Assembly (NCBI GenBank): GCA_018806985.1
Contig: JADANN010000004.1
Span: 620,001-684,000, forward strand
Reading direction: 5' to 3'
Length of the DNA: 64,000 nt
Source of the DNA: Angiostrongylus vasorum
Lineage: Eukaryota > Nematoda > Chromadorea > Rhabditida > Metastrongylidae
The first letter of the stretch is position 1; every line of letters starts with the position of its first letter. Below the pieces are notes generated by a model. The model made no database searches, was not told the DNA's origin, and saw nothing but the letters and a program-made list of their open reading frames with translations. Below, piece after piece: positions 45,026 through 57,332 of this stretch. The translations under genes were made by a program, and so were the position numbers.

Positions 45026-47760
45026 ATGTTTCGCTTTCCGGCGGATGACACAAGGAAATGGATGACTGACCACGCATCACACATCTGGGTCATCTCAGCC
45101 TGTTATCTTTGCTTCGTATTCACAGCACCTGGCAAAGTCGTCATGAAGCACGGATTGCTACCACAATGGTATGTTAGCATGCAATCGAAGGAAAGGAGAT
45201 ATGGTCATCAAACTTTAAATGTTTCAGGTATTATCTTAATGGACTCCTACATTTGTGTCTTCTAATCGCATTTGTTCCCCAAACGTTGTTTTCCTTAGCA
45301 GGTGGTTGGAGGGATTCAGTCTGCTGCAATCACTCTCTTTACTCTGGTACTGAATCTTTGGTTCCGTTGTTATTACAGAAGGCAAATTCTGAAATGATGC
45401 AAATCAGCCCATTCATCAGATCTTGATGAATGGCTTAATAATGTCTGTTTCAAGTGAACTGCTCTTTTGAATTATCACGGTGCTTCGACTCTCAACATTA
45501 GGAGGCAGGTCATATAAGACTCCTGCTTTCACAAACCTACTATTACTGTTCGGGTAATGTAGATTTTTCCGCTCACTGGTAAGTCGCGAAGGTTCTGAAG
45601 CGCTAATTTCATGTAGTCCTTGGCCTTCAGGAGTTCTTTCTTGTTTCGTTATTAAGAATGAGTGCTTATAGCTGCTATCTCTGGAGAGGGTTCTGGGCGT
45701 AAATCCTTCAGCTGCGCAGGCAATAACTGCCATTAGATTTCTCGCCATTTGTTCTCTATTACAATGAAAGAATATCAAGTTTCTCCAGTTATTGCAATCG
45801 CTGCAGGGTTAATCAGCGGCACAGTAATGTTTCTGTTCGTGTTCACGAAACTTCTTGATTTGGTTGAGACAGTGCTTATAATTCTGGAGGGACGTCAACC
45901 ACTGCTAATTCACATTTTTCACCATGTCATTACACTTCTTTTCACATGGCATAGTTATTTACATCAACACTCTCTTGGAAGGTCAGTTTTTGTTCTGTTG
46001 ATTAGTTGGCAGTATTTTGTTAACAATAGCGATTTATGAGGACTAGGCGTCACAAACCAACTTTCGCTGACTAAAATAGGTGTAGTTTATGACCACATCG
46101 TGAGTCCTCGAAAAATATCGAATTCTTGAAGATAAGAAGTTTATATCAAAACTAATATTATCGATGGGGATTGTCAACAGCAGTGCTCATAAAAAGAACA
46201 TAAAGAGGAAAGATATCAACAGTTAAGCAGTAGAAGAAAAGATCAGCTCAACAAATTTAATTGTGCATTTGCTCCGTATAAGGGATAAAGGGTCCTCCCA
46301 ACGGTTCACTGCCTCATCGTGGCCGGAAGGTGTTCCTTGGAGTAGGTCTGCGATGTGCAGCAGTAGGATTCATCCATCCGGCAGGATCTCCCAAGCTGAG
46401 AACGAGTCCGGCGTTTCCATGAGGAAACCCAGCTGAAAGTAAACACCACCGTCCTGGTATCAAACTAGTCAAATGGTGGCAAATCTCCCTCTGATCTACA
46501 GGGGGCGGCGACTGCCAGTCGTGGTGACGACCTAGGCAGACTTTGGCCAGGCTGTCCTCGGGACTCCAGGGCACCACAGTGGCCAAACCAGCAAATCTAC
46601 GGAGAATGGGAATTATGCTGGGGCTCGCGCAACCAGTGGAGACGGGCCATCCAAGTATCCAAGTAAGTAAGGGATAAACATTAAAGAGTTCGCTGTTGAT
46701 CGTATAGGCAGAATATGCGTTCGATCACCTCCAGTGGAGTCAAAGGCATGACGTATCCCTCCGGAATTGTCAACCGCGAGCTTTATCTTGTCCTGTTATC
46801 TAACAATAACGTCCTTAACCTCTTGCTGTACAACGCAGTTTCAGGTGGTTCGTATTCATCAATCTGTTTTCTCATGTCATTTTGTATTCATATCTAAGTC
46901 CGAAAAAATTCGGCATAGCTCCATGCTGGTTGTTTGTCGCATTTAGTGAGAACTAACTCTTCTTATTTAAATGTACTCTTTACTTTATGAGCTTTATGAC
47001 GTTTCTTTATTGGTTCGTTGGTTTACGAGGGTGGAGATTTTCATTTCAGCGCAAGTGTACCAGCTGGTGTTTTGTCTTCTAATTTGTTTCACGGCGCAAA
47101 ATGTAAGCTATTTATAAACTTTGCCCAATTTAACATTTGAAAACAAGTGTACTAGAGTATTATGGTTAGACATGAGGCCGTTTGATTAAAATAACTATAA
47201 AACGTCTTCCATATACTTCCCATTCACTCCACTGCAGACGGCGTATGCGTGTCAATGATGTCTTGTGTAGACTAGAAGTCATTACAGAGCATCAGAGAGG
47301 GAAAAAAACACCGAGACCCACCTGCTTCTCAGAGCAAGTATAGGACCACTTTCCATAGGCGTTTAACACTCTATCAGCAGCACAGATCTTACCGCAGTCT
47401 TGCGACAAACCTCAAATCTACCATAGATCTCTTAGATAAGGGAGTCGTGTGGAGAATTTTTAATACTGTTACTAATTGAAGGTGATTGACGAGGGCGGCA
47501 AATGCGATGTGGATTCGAGTCGTTTATCACTGGATAAGTTCGTCTCCGCGGTGTTCCTCTTCATATTCGCGGATTTCTATCACGTCAAATATCGGAAGTT
47601 CCGCCAGACCCACGAATGTGCTCTTGCTCAGTACCTACGCAGCACATCTTCGCATTCAAGATGTCGCCGTACGACGCCGCGTCGAACTCCCCGCGTCCGT
47701 ACAATCCGACCTTGGTCTCCAACTGGAATCACTCCAACAGATCCCTACATTACAAATTAG
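45026..47760 (+). CDS. ELO-family very-long-chain fatty acid elongase
   Basis: Endoplasmic reticulum 3-ketoacyl-CoA synthase of fatty acid elongation. Exons are 45026-45168, 45228-45346, 45807-45981, 46845-46945, 47050-47102 and 47482-47760, with consistent phases, giving 289 aa; family members are usually 270-320 aa. Visible features are several hydrophobic segments, GGWRDSVC, the catalytic HIFHH (HxxHH) box, HVILYSY where HxxMYxYY is usual, and TQVYQLV (the QxxQ region). The usual KxxExxDT motif reads KLLDLVETV, with both acidic positions exchanged (D for E, E for D). The C-terminus is Arg/Ser/Pro-rich. The last acceptor (TTGAAG) is weak, so that boundary is less certain. An AATAAA lies at 47774-47779. 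I cannot say which C. elegans elo gene is the ortholog. An S2 SINE lies in intron 3. Confidence 0.88.
46290..46667 (+). mobile_element. SINE-like element, family S2 (plus-oriented)
   Basis: Copy inside intron 3 of the elongase gene, with an 11-bp target-site duplication TAAGGGATAAA at 46279-46289 and 46668-46678. Its 3' end reads CCATCCAAGTATCCAAG then TAAG, matching the tail of the RTE element at 44.25 kb. Confidence 0.88.
46675..46795 (+). repeat. tRNA-derived SINE, family S1 (fragment)
   Basis: CGATCACCTCCAGTGGAGTC, then GCATGACGTATCCCTCCGGA, then a GAGCTTTATC tail. Immediately downstream of the S2 element. Confidence 0.55.
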
Positions 47761-47773
47761 CAGTCTTATTTTA

Positions 47774-47779
47774 AATAAA
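47774..47779 (+). terminator. Candidate poly(A) signal of the elongase gene
   Basis: AATAAA 14 nt after the stop codon. Confidence 0.6.
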
Positions 47780-48869
47780 GACAGTTAAATATTGCTTCTT
47801 TGAAAGCACTTCTGTGTAGTGAGAGGTCGGTGATGTGCAGAAATATCATGTGCTCGTTTCTGTCTACATTCTCTTTCGTTGATCAGCAACATTCTATGTT
47901 TTCAATAACATCAGACACACTGCGTACTTACCATAAGGGCGTTTCCCACCGGAGAAGATTAAAAGTCCGCTTGTCTTTCCAGTGGAAGGTAATTATGTTG
48001 AACCAGAGATTATAGCTCAGTAAAAAAAATCCGTTTAATGTCCTAGTCGCAGCTACAACTACCTACTCTTCTTATGCGCAGCAGCAAGTCAAAAACTTGT
48101 GTGGTTTAGTTCAACCTTCATTAGTAGCAGAAAAGTCCACTTTAGGAAGAAATAGTAAGACTGAACAAAAAAACTGATAGTAAAAGATGTTAAAAGGACC
48201 AAGAAATGGTACCACAGTGAGAAGCTGAATGACCCTATCACGAATAACTCTGGATGGGCTATCAATCGCCGAGCTGCAAGAGCGCAGAGAAAAGTTTTTC
48301 TAAATCCCCAACGAGAGCGAATGAATATTTTTTCTGCAGTGGTCGAAAGTCCATTGACGAAGCCAGAGGTGAGTGGGAACAAGCGAGCTCGCTGCATCCA
48401 AAAAACTCAATGGTATAAAGTTCACACACAAAATTTATTCTTTGTGAATACCGTGTGATTTTGCGTCATGATTTTTAATGAACCGCAAATACGTGGCATA
48501 GGGTGTCCTGCCAGATAAACCGCGATTGATCCAGAATTCTCATGACGTTACCTCAGCAACTAATGTGCTGGAACTTAAGGGAGCTTCGGAACAATGAACG
48601 AATCTACCTTTCATAATGTCTATTAACCGGAAGAAGTGACATGTTAACCAATAACGCCCACCTACCGCATTTGGTAGTTGGCCCAACCGATTTGCAAACA
48701 ATTTTTTCGTCGGGTGCGGACTTTCAGGGTTTTTCGAAATAAAACGTAATTTTTCAGTAAATAGGATGCTCTAGGGGTTATGAACATGACAGAATTGTAG
48801 AAGAGACTAGACTTTGATTTATCGTTCTATAGGCATGTATTAAATGTGTGCTACTGTTTACTAGCTGTT
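47780..48869. other. Intergenic, no gene recognised
   Basis: About 1.1 kb without a recognised gene. A minus open frame at 48089-48397 has no recognised domain and is rejected. Confidence 0.4.
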
Positions 48870-48965
48870 ACTATGGTCCATTCTATTCCGCGCCTGGCCA
48901 ACCAAGCCTCTCATCCCTCTCGGGTCGGGAATTGATACCAGACTTGTCTGGGAAAAAATTCACTA
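48870..48965 (+). repeat. tRNA-derived SINE, family S1 (fragment)
   Basis: Internal part only: TGGCCAACCAAGCCTC, then GACTTGTCTGGGA. Confidence 0.6.
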
Positions 48966-49164
48966 TCTGCAATCCAAGTGGGAACGCTCCGGACTCCAGT
49001 GAGAATTGCTCGACCAAAATAAGCAGCAACCGAAGCCACACGTTAAAGTTGGAAAATCTTCATGGACAATGGATGCGAGGGAACAAATCGAATGCGAGAA
49101 GTTCTGGGATCCTCACAGTAGACGTAAAGACGGGTCATATAAAATAAAAAAAAATAAAAATACT

Positions 49165-49700
49165 ATGGTCCATTATGCAAATACATTGCTGTCAGCAATT
49201 TGAAGTATTCTGCGCTCTACGTTAAGTCCATTTCGGTGTTTTCAATATCCACACATTCCATAGGACGACGATAGCGACTAAAATGAAAAGATAGTTAATT
49301 GTAGTGAAATTATCGGTCAATGGACTTTCTCGAAAATAACGCATTCGCCACAACAGATAATTCTGTGTCGCCCACTAGTGGGATGACGGCCAATTTTCCG
49401 TCCTCGCGGACACAATGGTTTTTGACAGTAATCGCTATATGATTAGTATACATGCCAATATTTCCTACATGCTGCTGTGGTCCATTATGCACTCACATTG
49501 ATTCCAGCGTTTAGAAGGATCCGCAGCTTATGTTGAGTCTATTTCATGCGTGCTTTATTCCTACTCTTCATATTCGCACAGTCCATAAAATAATTATAAC
49601 GATTAAAATTGAAACAACATTTAATTGCGGGTAGAGTTACTAGTCAATGAACTTGTTCGAGATGTTTGTAAATTTGAGTCCTAGGTTGACGTCCGCCACA
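49165..49700 (-). repeat. Two tandem copies of repeat family D
   Basis: Units at about 49165-49480 and 49482-49700 share GTGGTCCATTATGCA, CCACACATTCCATA/CGCACAGTCCATA and GTCAATGRACTT blocks. In reverse complement they match 25.6-25.8 kb and 35.4-35.6 kb. Confidence 0.6.
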
Positions 49701-49734
49701 GTATATGAATTGGACAAGTTGCCGATTGGTCGCA

Positions 49735-49985
49735 AAAAATGTGGGAAACGCCATGCATTCGATTTCATTACGCATCGTTGGAGGTGATTGAATGCATATT
49801 TGGTACCGATGTATCGAGTCAGTGTTGCTACCATCCCAGACAAGACTGGTACCAATTTGCCGACCTCGAAGGGATGGAAGGCTTGGTTGGCCTGGGGCGC
49901 GGGGATTGATTCCACAATTGTGTTGCATGGCGCTTCAGACCACTTCTAACCACTGTGCTATACCACCCTTTTAGAGGTGATCACC
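49735..49985 (-). repeat. tRNA-derived SINE, family S1
   Basis: Minus-strand copy with head ATAGCACAGTGGTTAGAAG, diverged box B, body CAGGCCAACCAAGCCTTCCA and GACTCGATACATCGGTACC. Missing the last part of the tail. Confidence 0.8.
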
Positions 49986-50019
49986 TGTATCATCTATACC
50001 ACCTGTCACCGCTTCAGCG

Positions 50020-50838
50020 TGTATTGAGCGGGCGCCGGTAAATCCTTCACTTTTCCCTCACGCGTGCAAGAGTAGCCCAGTGGGTTCTGCTCCTTCGAGA
50101 GACTCGTTGAGCATCGTACCATTCATCCAGGGTTTTCGTGAAGAACTCTGACCATCGACTGCGTGGTCTTCCTGCAGTACGTTTGATATCCTTTGACATC
50201 TCGAGGAATCCAATCACTCACGGCTCTTGTGTATCACTTGTCGTTCATACGCATATTCGACAGTTTAACGTAATGAACGGCAACCTGTGATTTTTGATTG
50301 TCGAAACGACGACCTGTGATTTTTTGATCGTCGACGCAGGTCGGAGCCTTTGATCCCTTCCCTCAGTTGTGTGACACAGGATACTCCCATCATCGTCCTG
50401 TAAACCGCTCGTTTAATAATGTTGAGTCATCTTTCATCCTGTTTACGCAGCAAGCACGGTGTATTTCGTTATGGTAATCTCCATTGAGAGACTCCCACGT
50501 AGTGTTGAGGGGTGAGGCTTCCGGAATTGCGAGTTACTATGGATGGTCTTCGACGCCATGACAAGCTCAGACAGTCGCTTACCCTGCCCGTTCCATTCCA
50601 ACCCGTGGGTCCCATTGAGATGTTCTTCAAACATTCTTCTAGATCCAATTTTAACGTTAAAATATCTAATAGTGATTTCACAGAACGTATGGTCTTTTCT
50701 GTAGGTCCGTATAGAAGGCTTCGACTTTGTTTTCGTCTTAGCTTGATGTCGTAAACAACGAAGATCGTCACAGCCGGCATTGGTCCACATCTCTTCAATG
50801 ACTAGTAGTATACAATCCGCATGAACGAGAACACACAC
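50020..50838 (-). pseudogene. Internally deleted RTE-type LINE
   Basis: The minus-strand translation first gives the endonuclease region (YRKDHTFCEI, then THGLEWNGQGKRLSELVM). With the reverse-transcriptase core absent, it then gives the RTE C-terminus (GRPRSRWSEFFTKTLDEWYD, then HWATLARVREK). It is a deletion derivative of a second RTE family, different from the full-length copy at 41-44 kb. Confidence 0.8.
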
Positions 50839-52953
50839 ACCTACGCATGTATGAAGATATCCTTATAAATAGAAAAGTTATGCGCCAAACCGGCGCAACT
50901 AAAGTAGGGAGTCCTCTGGTTCAGCCTGCGTCTCAGGGAAGCATAAGGTCGTGGCCCGTGATTACCCCCCATCCGTCACCTACAGACGCGCCATGTTACC
51001 TTGCGACTAGCCGCCAAGGGATCGCTCTATGAAGGAGATCCGTGGTTAGAGGTCATATCGTCCACAATGCCTTTTTACAAGTAACTCCTATAGAGGTCAC
51101 ATCGTCATGAATTTGCTAGTGGAAAACTAATACCGTGTTGCACAAAAAACTAACCTGTTCGACATGGGCAATATAATCCATTCTGCTCACTTTCTGTCAT
51201 CAACAGGCTCCTTTGCTAACAAACTCTGTAAAACGATTTGCATAATAGCTATGAAAGGGTTTTGCAAAGGTTCAACAGTATCACGCCCACACCGTTACGA
51301 AGCTCAATAATTTAGTGCGATAACATGGAATGTCGGATATGCCCCATTTATATGCTTAAGAAAAGTCTCACATTTTGTTGAGAGAGTAACATAACTGGCC
51401 CGGGTTGTAAATGCATAAGTGCACTACTAACTCCCCCAATGACTAACTTATTGGAGGCTTCAACGTACTCTGTAATCTGCAGAGGATTATGTTGAATCTG
51501 CGCATTTACGCACTTTCATAATCATAGCGGAAATGACACCATTGATTCAAAACGTATATTTGCAATATTATGGTAGAGAGCCTCAGTAAAATATAGTAGC
51601 CACAATTTCTATGTGTGTCGTTTGCTCAAGCAATGGAGACTATGCGTACAGATTTAACGTAGGGTGAAGCATGTGACTGTTTCGGTTCAAAAAACCAGCT
51701 TTAGAAATGGAACGAGCTCGGGTGTAGTTACGACACATTCCTCCCTGCGGTCCATTTTCGTGTTTTCGGAGTTTATATAATATGCCCGAAGGATTTACGT
51801 ACTGATGTTTTAAATTCCTATACGAGGTCTATAACTTTGATTTCAAAATCTGCGCTATAGTTTTAGCTCGTGGAGTATTTTTTCGCTTGCCATCTAAACG
51901 TAGATAAAGCGGCGTATTCGTTCCGGAAATGTATTTAAGCTCATTCGCCTTACAAAAGATCAGGTGCACCGTAGTCGAACTTGCTCGGCCACCATTCTAT
52001 TGTTATCGGCTTGCAGCTTGCGTAAATGTTGCAGCTTATTTTGCGCCTAGACGGTTGGTACAAAAGGTACGAACCTAATTGGAGCCGAGAAGAGCGCATT
52101 AGCAGTTCAGTTATTTCAACCAATTTCTCGGAGCTGACATCTACTTAGGTACCGATCTTAAATAGGACCTTACTTTTGCGTTTTTCGGCGTGAATTTCCC
52201 TTCAAACTAAACCTTAAATGCTACTGCTTAACAGCCGTTGGAGATGGCTATTTCCCACCCTAATTAAAAATGACTCATTCTATTCTCCTCTTGTGTTCAT
52301 GTTGATAGCTGCGTAAGTAGAACGGAAATCCTGTCGGCAGGAAATCAAGGAAGCTGCCACATAGGCCTTCGCGCAAAAAAAGAGGTGAACTGGACACGTC
52401 ACGCTTTTCAACGACAATCCCTTCAAGGAAACTACCACCACGCTGAACTGAGCGTAAGTTCTTTAAGAAGTCCTAACCGAAAAACACGATGCTTCTGAGT
52501 CGCTGGTTAGAACAGACCACATTGAATTATTCTGACACGAGAGGTAGAAACTGGGATTTCAATAACCTCATTCCAAATGACTCGAGAGAATCCGCGGTGA
52601 TACGGATTGTACTCAACGATTTTTGATGAGACTTCTGCCTTGTTTAAAGACTGTGCCCAAGATCACTAATATCGCAGATTACTACTAAAGCGCCTCTGTT
52701 TTAAGCAACCTCCTCTATCTTTATCCACTGAGACAGTGGATTCTGTTACGCTTAAATCATCTGCAGCACTACTCTAACAATTTTAAAACAAACGCTGTTG
52801 ATGGTCTTTAGTTTATGCTACTTTTTTACCAACTTTCTGACGCTAGCTTAGCAACGATAATTTAGTTGCAAAATAAAGTTCTATTTCATACCGTTTTGCC
52901 CGTTGATGAGTAAAACTGCAAAGTGGCCCAGGTTGTGGGTAAATGAGAACATT
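50839..52953. other. Intergenic repeat-rich DNA, no gene recognised
   Basis: About 2.1 kb with no coding signal that I can support. Blocks at 50890-51100 and 51890-52150 look like old dispersed repeats by composition, but I have no second copy in the window to prove it. Confidence 0.4.
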
Positions 52954-53311
52954 ACTTGATATTTGAACGGCCCGTCGTCACTGGTTGTGCGGGCCCCAGC
53001 ACAATCATTATTTTTCGGAGATTTGCAGGTTAAGGCATTGTGGTTCCCTGGAATCCCCCAGGTCAGCCTGGCCAGTCTGCCCCCAGGTCTTCACCAACAC
53101 GGGCAGTCGCAGCCCTTGTGGATCAGAGGGAGATTTGCCACCATGCGACTTTGATACCAGGACGATGTCGGATCCTGGTATTGGTTTACTCTTACCTAGG
53201 CTTCTTGATGGAAACGCCGGGCTCCTTCTCAGCTTGGGAGACCCTGCCGGGGGGCAGTCCGACACCCAGGAACACCTCCCAGCCACGATGAGGCGGTAAA
53301 CCGTTGGGAGG
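52954..53311 (-). mobile_element. SINE-like element, family S2
   Basis: Minus-oriented copy of about 358 bp with a perfect 12-bp target-site duplication AATGAGAACATT at 52942-52953 and 53312-53323. Confidence 0.88.
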
Positions 53312-53529
53312 AATGAGAACATTGATTCAGCGGAATCTGTCAAGCTAGTTATGTGTTCAGTAGATGAAAATTCTTAAAAAAATCATACAGTAACTGCTTT
53401 TTTGCCCTGAAAAAAATAGGTGCGATATCTCATTGAGACAAATTCAGTGGTTAGGTAAAGCTATGTGGGTTTTTGATAGAGACGATTAACATTTGAAGAA
53501 GATTTTCACATTTATTAACTGGCTTTCTA

Positions 53530-53535
53530 TTTATT
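53530..53535 (-). terminator. Candidate poly(A) signal of mrpl-2
   Basis: AATAAA on the minus strand (TTTATT on plus), about 44 nt after the stop codon. Confidence 0.55.
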
Positions 53536-53578
53536 AACAAATTCTTGGCAATGAAATATACAAAGGAAAGATACACAT

Positions 53579-56044
53579 TCAAGGTTTGTAGTAGTCATAA
53601 TCTCGCGTTGAATATCCACATGGCAATAGGTTATGAACTTTGGCGTGGCCGAATAATCCACTAAGTTGGTCCTTTGTTAACGAGAATTTACAATTCGGAG
53701 GAGGCTCTTGAGGAGGAGTACTTAGGATGCGAACTGGCGGAAGTGGACGAATTTTGCGTCCAAAATATCCATCCTTTTTGTGAAATAATCCACTAGCCAT
53801 TTTGTAACCGAATCGTCGATGCATTTGAGCAGAACCATAGATTTTGTTGTCGAAATCAGCATGAGACAGCCGACCAACCGTTGCCATGCACGTACGGTGC
53901 AATGAGAATTCATGTTTGTGTGGCAGCTAAAAAGTGCATGCGGTAAAAAAAAAAGACAAATCCAAAACTTGCCAGTAGAATCGTATTGTCAACAATGTTG
54001 TTACAACTTGGTTCTTTTTAGTTACTAAATTCTGACAGGAATATGTGTAGTGTATATAGCAATGTACAGTATATGGTAGCAAACAGATCATATATACCTC
54101 TACAAAGATGCATCAAGGTCTCTCTTATGGTCCCATCAAGTTTACAACTTTTCAAGTGCTCTAGTATAAAGAAAAATTGACGTTTCTTCGAATTATCATC
54201 TATTGTACGAAAATCAGCAAGTCCATAAAAATTAAGCGTTGGCAACAATGGGTTAAAAATATAAAAAATCTCGATTCCGTAAGCTGTCACGAAGTCAACC
54301 AATCTGGTGAATTTAATGGAATGAAGGCTACACACAGCATAAGAAAAAAATAGAGGTGTAAAAATAATATATACATGTGAGGAATAAAAAGATGCATAAA
54401 AAGAAACAAAGAAAAAAGAAGCGAAACACTCTAAGATCGTAAGCGTTGGTTAGCTCGTTTGTTTTTATAGCTCGTCAGCGCTTGTACGAACGTCTGTGCG
54501 CTACGCGAAACTGCATAATATGCCTTAACGATAGATATCTCGTAAAACGCGTGTGGAGGAACCGTATAAGGGAACACCTAGTTGGGAAACGTAAAGTCAA
54601 ACAGAATACCACTAGGTACGCATAGCACACAAAAACATAAAGGAGTATATTTCAAAATAAAGGTCACTATCGTCGCACAAGAGTCCAAAACATCCACGCG
54701 CAAAACTCTGGAAGCCTTTTGGATAAATTCCAAAGATCCAAAAATGAACTGCAGGATGGAGCTCACTTTTATCACACATGATCTAACACAATACCTCAAA
54801 CTGATATTTTCATGCGAGAGAAGCGCATTATCCACCCATGTTAACTCTGCACGGTGGGATATTCAGCAAGAGACTTTTAGAAAGCTATGAGTGTGCGAAA
54901 AAAGCTGCTTCGATCTCAATGTGGTTAAACTTTAGGTTTCGTAGTTTTTATGTTCAGGTTATAGAGGTATTTCGCTGCATATGTTGCAATTAACCTGACC
55001 TTCCCAGGCTTCGATGAAAGCGAAATTTGCCGAAAAATATTAGTCAGTATTGTAACGAATAAACATTGTTATTAACGACTTCGCGCCAGCTCAAGAAGAA
55101 AACAACGACTTATTAAAAAGGAATAATTAAATTTCCTCACACGAATGACAGTGAACTCTCCTTCATGTCGAACTACTGTGGCTGCCGTGCCGGCTTTCAC
55201 GACGAATACGTCACTATCCAAATAGGATTGAGGTGTCGGGTACCGCTCAACACTATTAATCAATGTTCCAGCAACTAGCGCACCGATAGGATACGCATTC
55301 CCCTCAACTCCAATCAACGGATTTTCTGGAATGTGGCAGCTAGTTGCGATGATGTCGCCGGCCTTCATATTTTCGGTAGCGAGTATCCAACGTTTTCCGT
55401 GTTCACCAGCGACGAGAGCTATGTGGGAACTTCTGTTGGGATCACGACGAACTTCTAGTACTCTCTCGTCATATGTTTTGCCAGGCTCTGTTGGTCCTCT
55501 AAAATTGAGTGTTTTGCATAGCGGTGGTACCTCCCTTAGCAAATAAATGCTTGAAATTTGATAATCACGAAAAATTACGACGACCACACACACCTTCTAT
55601 GGAAGTCAATCATAAAGTAGTCAAATTTGACACCACCTCCAATGTGTTGATTCACTTTACGCCCTGTATCGGGATCACGTCCACCAAGGCTAGAAGCGAC
55701 CAACAAAAATGAAAAAGACGAAAAGGAAGCAAGCATAAAAGAAGCAAGGGAATTTAAAACAGAGACTATGAATAAACACTTCACCGATTGATTCTAAGAG
55801 GCTCATGTGTATAGTGTCCTCCAGATTTCTTTTGTAAATCATCCATATCCCATAAGTATCGAGGAAGAGGTTTGGTACCTCTGGCCGGAAAAAAACGTTT
55901 AGCTACAACCTGGAAGATGACTCCCATTTAATAAAGTAAGCAGTGGAAATCTATATCATAACATGAACGTGTCCATCTTGATGAATAACTTACATGTATT
56001 CCGTCCAGCCTCAATTTTCCTAGATTGGTTACTAGCGTTTCCAT
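53579..56044 (-). CDS. mrpl-2: Mitochondrial ribosomal protein L2 (uL2m)
   Basis: Large-subunit mitoribosomal protein near the peptidyl transferase centre. Five exons: 55994-56044, 55785-55909, 55594-55689, 55141-55498 and 53579-53926, in phase, 325 aa. Matches to MRPL2 include QHIGGGVKFDYFMIDFHRR, YDERVLEVRRDPNRSSHIAL, WILATENMKAGD, IGALVAGTLINSVE, CMATVGRLSHADF and [20 protein letters not shown]. The C-terminal block aligns with the family's [21 protein letters not shown]-type tail, followed by a nematode extension. The last intron (1.2 kb) holds a Penelope-like remnant on the opposite strand. An ACAATTAG acceptor lies 6 nt before the ATG, a possible trans-splice site. Confidence 0.95.
54480..55075 (+). 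pseudogene. Penelope-like element remnant in mrpl-2 intron
   Basis: A plus-strand frame reads IPLGTHSTQKHKG, then TSTRKTLEAFWINSKDPKMN, then ITHDLTQYLKL. This is the C-terminal part of the GIY-YIG endonuclease of Penelope-like elements. The upstream half (RIREHLVGKRKVK) is in another frame. A decayed hammerhead-like motif follows at about 55013-55043. It is inserted antisense to mrpl-2. Confidence 0.8.
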
Positions 56045-57332
56045 GACTTTCTAATTGTACATTAGATCGTATCGCCAGCTACGGAATGCTACAATCTGTT
56101 AAAACATTCACGCTAAGACGTTGAAACTGGTAACTATTGGTAACTATCGGGCGAAACCACTATAGAAGCTTCTATACAGATTAATGCAGAATCTTTATTG
56201 AATTTGCGGAAAAATAATACCTCACTTTTACAATTGTTTATTTCTCTAGTGTTTATCCTACCTCAACAACACTTCCATTCAGAGCTCAACGTCCGAGCAA
56301 AAATTTGACGCTTCCCTTCGGCTGTGGCAGCTATGAGTCAAAGAAGTGCTCGAATGCTGACTAACGATCACCAGCGCTGCCAAAGTCCTTGGCGGAAAGG
56401 AAAATTCAGAAATCCCTGTAAAGTTTAAAACCAGATGCCCACCGATCTACACACATGATATGAAAGCACATAACAGTTCTCTGCAGCAGCTGGAATGCGC
56501 TGTGTACGTCGCTACGACGGAACATTCATTTCTCACCACACAGACATTCGAGCACTAGATTTATGCAGTGACACAGATTCCATCAGATCACCATTCCGTA
56601 ATGGTCAAGCGCACCAGGGTTTTCTGATGGTGGAGGGATGAAATACGAATACCAGCGTTGATTCGTGAGTAATTGCACTTAAACTCTCTCTCTCAGCCAG
56701 TGTTGAAGCACACCATCGTCTAGTCTAGAGCGGAATCTTGAACCCCTTCATGATCTCCGCTTTTTTATCATCGGCAATGTACATACAACACAGTATTTAG
56801 AGGTGATGTGAAATACACACGTGTCCGTTAATCCGATCCGGCGTTCGAGGCTAACCTTGCGACCAATGTTTCGGGGTGGATAAACTGCTTCCAGATTTGT
56901 CTAGGAGAATGAAAATTGACATGATACGTTAGTAGGCCATCGCAACTCGTTGTATAAAGACATATATACCGTCACCTATACGATGTAGTGTAATAGAGTC
57001 GAATGTACAACGCACCTCCTAGAGATTGATCAGCGCTGATTGGTGGTAGTTGTTATCACGTAGAACGCTCTATCCTTGTCGTTTATTACCGCCGGTGCCA
57101 TATACAACCATTGATGTCGCTTTCAAGTAACGTGACTGATGTTGAGCAGCTGCGCTATGGATAGTGTCGCCGGTGGGAGACACTACAGTTGATGATCACT
57201 CCAATTTCACGTTCGTCTGTACCTTTTTTTCCCGGCCTTCATTTAAAACATCAGTGTTTCTATGCATAGTGCGAAAAACTTGGAATGTAACACTGTCATA
57301 ATTAATGATCAAATATATGTTCCGAAGAAAAA
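56045..57332. other. Spacer between SRR1 gene and mrpl-2, with one SINE
   Basis: About 1.3 kb. Apart from a diverged S1 SINE at 56785-57085 I see no feature. The length argues against a tight operon between these two genes. Confidence 0.5.
56785..57085 (+). repeat. tRNA-derived SINE, family S1 (diverged)
   Basis: Head TATTTAGAGGTGATGTGAAA, decayed box B, GATTTGTCTAGGAGAATG, GTAGGCCATCGCAACTC, and tail GAGATTGATCAGCGCTGA. Confidence 0.7.

Noticed and set aside
45416..45778. 120-codon minus open frame in an elongase intron
   Set aside because: No recognised domain; it overlaps intronic sequence of a well-supported plus-strand gene.
48089..48397. 102-codon minus open frame
   Set aside because: Hydrophobic tail from AT-rich sequence; no family match or splice context.
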